Source of the DNA: Pigmentiphaga litoralis
Lineage (GTDB): Bacteria > Pseudomonadota > Gammaproteobacteria > Burkholderiales > Burkholderiaceae_B
Direction: 5' to 3'
DNA: 64,000 bases
Assembly (NCBI RefSeq): GCF_014651835.1
Contig: NZ_BMXQ01000001.1
Span: forward strand, 1,378,801 to 1,442,800
Part shown: positions 63,086 through 64,000 of the stretch, in pieces
Numbering within the stretch: position 1 is the first letter of the stretch
How the letters are laid out: each line of letters begins with the position of its first letter
The notes under the pieces: generated by a model
Databases searched by the model: none
Told to the model about the DNA's origin: nothing
Seen by the model: the letters and a program-made list of their open reading frames with translations, nothing else
Translations under genes and position numbers: made by a program

Positions 63086-63220
63086 GCGACACCATTACTA
63101 CGTCTTCTGTCTTTCTGCGTCTCTGTATTTCTGCGTCTTATTCTGGCTCGGGCCTGGCACCTCGGTGCATCGATCCATCGAGCTCACCATGCAGCCAAAA
63201 TTAACGTTTACCCGACCAAG

Positions 63221-63249
63221 AGTATAGCGCAATCCGGCGTCTGTCCCAA
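63221..63249 (-). promoter_or_regulatory. Probable sigma70 promoter of the nuo operon
   Basis: On the minus strand TTGGGA (63249-63244) and TATACT (63226-63221) are 17 bp apart. Transcription would start near 63214, about 500 nt before nuoA. No closer promoter stands out. Confidence 0.6.
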
Positions 63250-63296
63250 AGCCGGAAACCATCCCGGTCACGAGGAGAAGACACCGCCAATTCCCC

Positions 63297-64000
63297 TTAC
63301 ACGACCCTGAACAGGCGCAGTTGCTCATCCACTTGCCGCGCCGCGTCCCGCATGCGCTGGGCGCACCCGGCGGTGGCTTCGGCCGCGGCCCCATTGTGGT
63401 CCGCCATGGCCGCAACAGCGTCGACGTTGGTGGCCACTTCGCCGTTGGCCTCGGCCTGTTGCCGCACCAGCGAATGAATGCCGGCAACGGTCACGGCGGC
63501 CTGCTCCGCCCCGGACCGCAGCAACTGCATGAAACCGCCGGCCTGGCCGGCCAGTGCACGGCTCGCATCGACCTCGGCCACGACTTCCTGCATCACGGCG
63601 ATGGCCGACCGGGTATCGGCGGCCACCTGCCCGACCGTGGTGGAGATGACACGGCTGGACTGGCCGCTTTGCTCGGCCAGGCGGTGCACTTCTCCCGCCA
63701 CGACCGCAAAACCGCGGCCGTCATCGCCGGCACGGGCGGCTTCGATGGCGGCGTTAAGCGCCAGAAGGTGGGTCTGCCGCGCAATGTCCGATATCAGCCC
63801 CGAGACGTCCCGAATGGTCTTGCCATGCGCGTCCAGGGCAGCAAGCGTGTCGGAGGCATGCCCGACCCGCTCGGCCACGTCCTGCATCCGACTGCCGATC
63901 CGGGCGATCAGTTCCCTGCCCTCGTCGGCCTGGCCGCTGGCCTGCCGCGACGTCTCGGCCGCCCGGTCGACGGACGCATCGACCTGCGCCAGCACGGCCG
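63297..64000 (-). CDS. Methyl-accepting chemotaxis protein, C-terminal signalling part (partial, runs off right edge)
   Basis: About 234 codons of the cytoplasmic signalling domain, the N-terminus lying beyond the window. The hairpin tip that contacts CheA and CheW reads [21 protein letters not shown], preceded by [22 protein letters not shown]. Long heptad-patterned helices flank it. The tip differs slightly from the usual [14 protein letters not shown]. It ends in LFRVV with no CheR-docking pentapeptide. Sensor domain and ligand cannot be known from this part. Confidence 0.9.
   Translation of the reverse strand, partial: AVLAQVDASVDRAAETSRQASGQADEGRELIARIGSRMQDVAERVGHASDTLAALDAHGKTIRDVSGLISDIARQTHLLALNAAIEAARAGDDGRGFAVVAGEVHRLAEQSGQSSRVISTTVGQVAADTRSAIAVMQEVVAEVDASRALAGQAGGFMQLLRSGAEQAAVTVAGIHSLVRQQAEANGEVATNVDAVAAMADHNGAAAEATAGCAQRMRDAARQVDEQLRLFRVV

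Larger units (their letters stand above)
62712..63296. other. Long intergenic leader upstream of nuoA
   Basis: 585 bp with no supported gene. It holds the probable nuo promoter (63221-63249), a 14-bp triple repeat (63044-63085) and two copies of TTTCTGCGTCT near 63112-63138. No tRNA fold was found here, although a tRNA-Leu precedes nuoA in some relatives. Confidence 0.7.

Noticed and set aside
62712-63296. tRNA-Leu gene expected ahead of nuoA in some betaproteobacteria
   Set aside because: Neither strand shows the conserved arms or a T-loop in this gap.

Overview
The window is high-GC, densely coded DNA of a betaproteobacterium, most likely Burkholderiales and close to Alcaligenaceae (Bordetella/Achromobacter-like). 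Signs of this are a Bug-type solute receptor, the gmk-rpoZ-spoT and pyrG-kdsA-eno-ftsB blocks, a complete nuoA-N operon followed by a DUF2818 gene, and GC-rich extragenic palindromes. Genus cannot be fixed from the sequence alone. No phage, insertion sequence, CRISPR array, rRNA or tRNA gene was seen.

Left part (1-11.7 kb): an AraC regulator and a five-gene operon on the minus strand (molybdenum hydroxylase large/FAD/2Fe-2S subunits, acyl-CoA ligase, crotonase-fold protein cut by the window edge). Its content and order match the hmfABCDE cluster for 2-furoate catabolism (2-furoyl-CoA to 2-oxoglutarate). Next come a GntR regulator, an IlvD/Edd-family sugar-acid-type dehydratase and a divergent Bug receptor, probably a sugar-acid module. 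Four 80-bp tandem repeats carrying hairpins close this region.

11.7-21.2 kb: an envelope-associated set of MoxR ATPase, DUF58 protein, VWA protein, PDZ-less trypsin-like protease and a second, divergent VWA paralogue. An S9 peptidase, an MscS channel and an MlaC-like lipid carrier follow.

21.2-40.1 kb: housekeeping genes: gmk-rpoZ-spoT, greB with a PHP phosphatase and an alpha/beta hydrolase, an atypical AMP-ligase-like protein, a DUF455 protein, hslO, a TadE-like gene, pyrG-kdsA-eno-ftsB, a 3-oxoacid CoA-transferase pair and ETF-ubiquinone oxidoreductase.

40.1-46.7 kb: a haem acquisition operon (haem oxygenase, hmuTUV) under a likely Fur box, divergent from malate synthase G.

46.7-64 kb: Nudix hydrolase, DUF2818 protein and all fourteen complex I genes on the minus strand, with a good sigma70-type promoter about 500 bp ahead of nuoA, then the C-terminal part of a chemotaxis receptor cut by the right edge.

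The window is mostly ordinary chromosome. Its most unusual points are the HmfA-CoxG fusion, an adenylate-forming protein lacking its expected catalytic lysines, the 80-bp tandem palindromic repeats, and the histidine-rich insert in NuoL.
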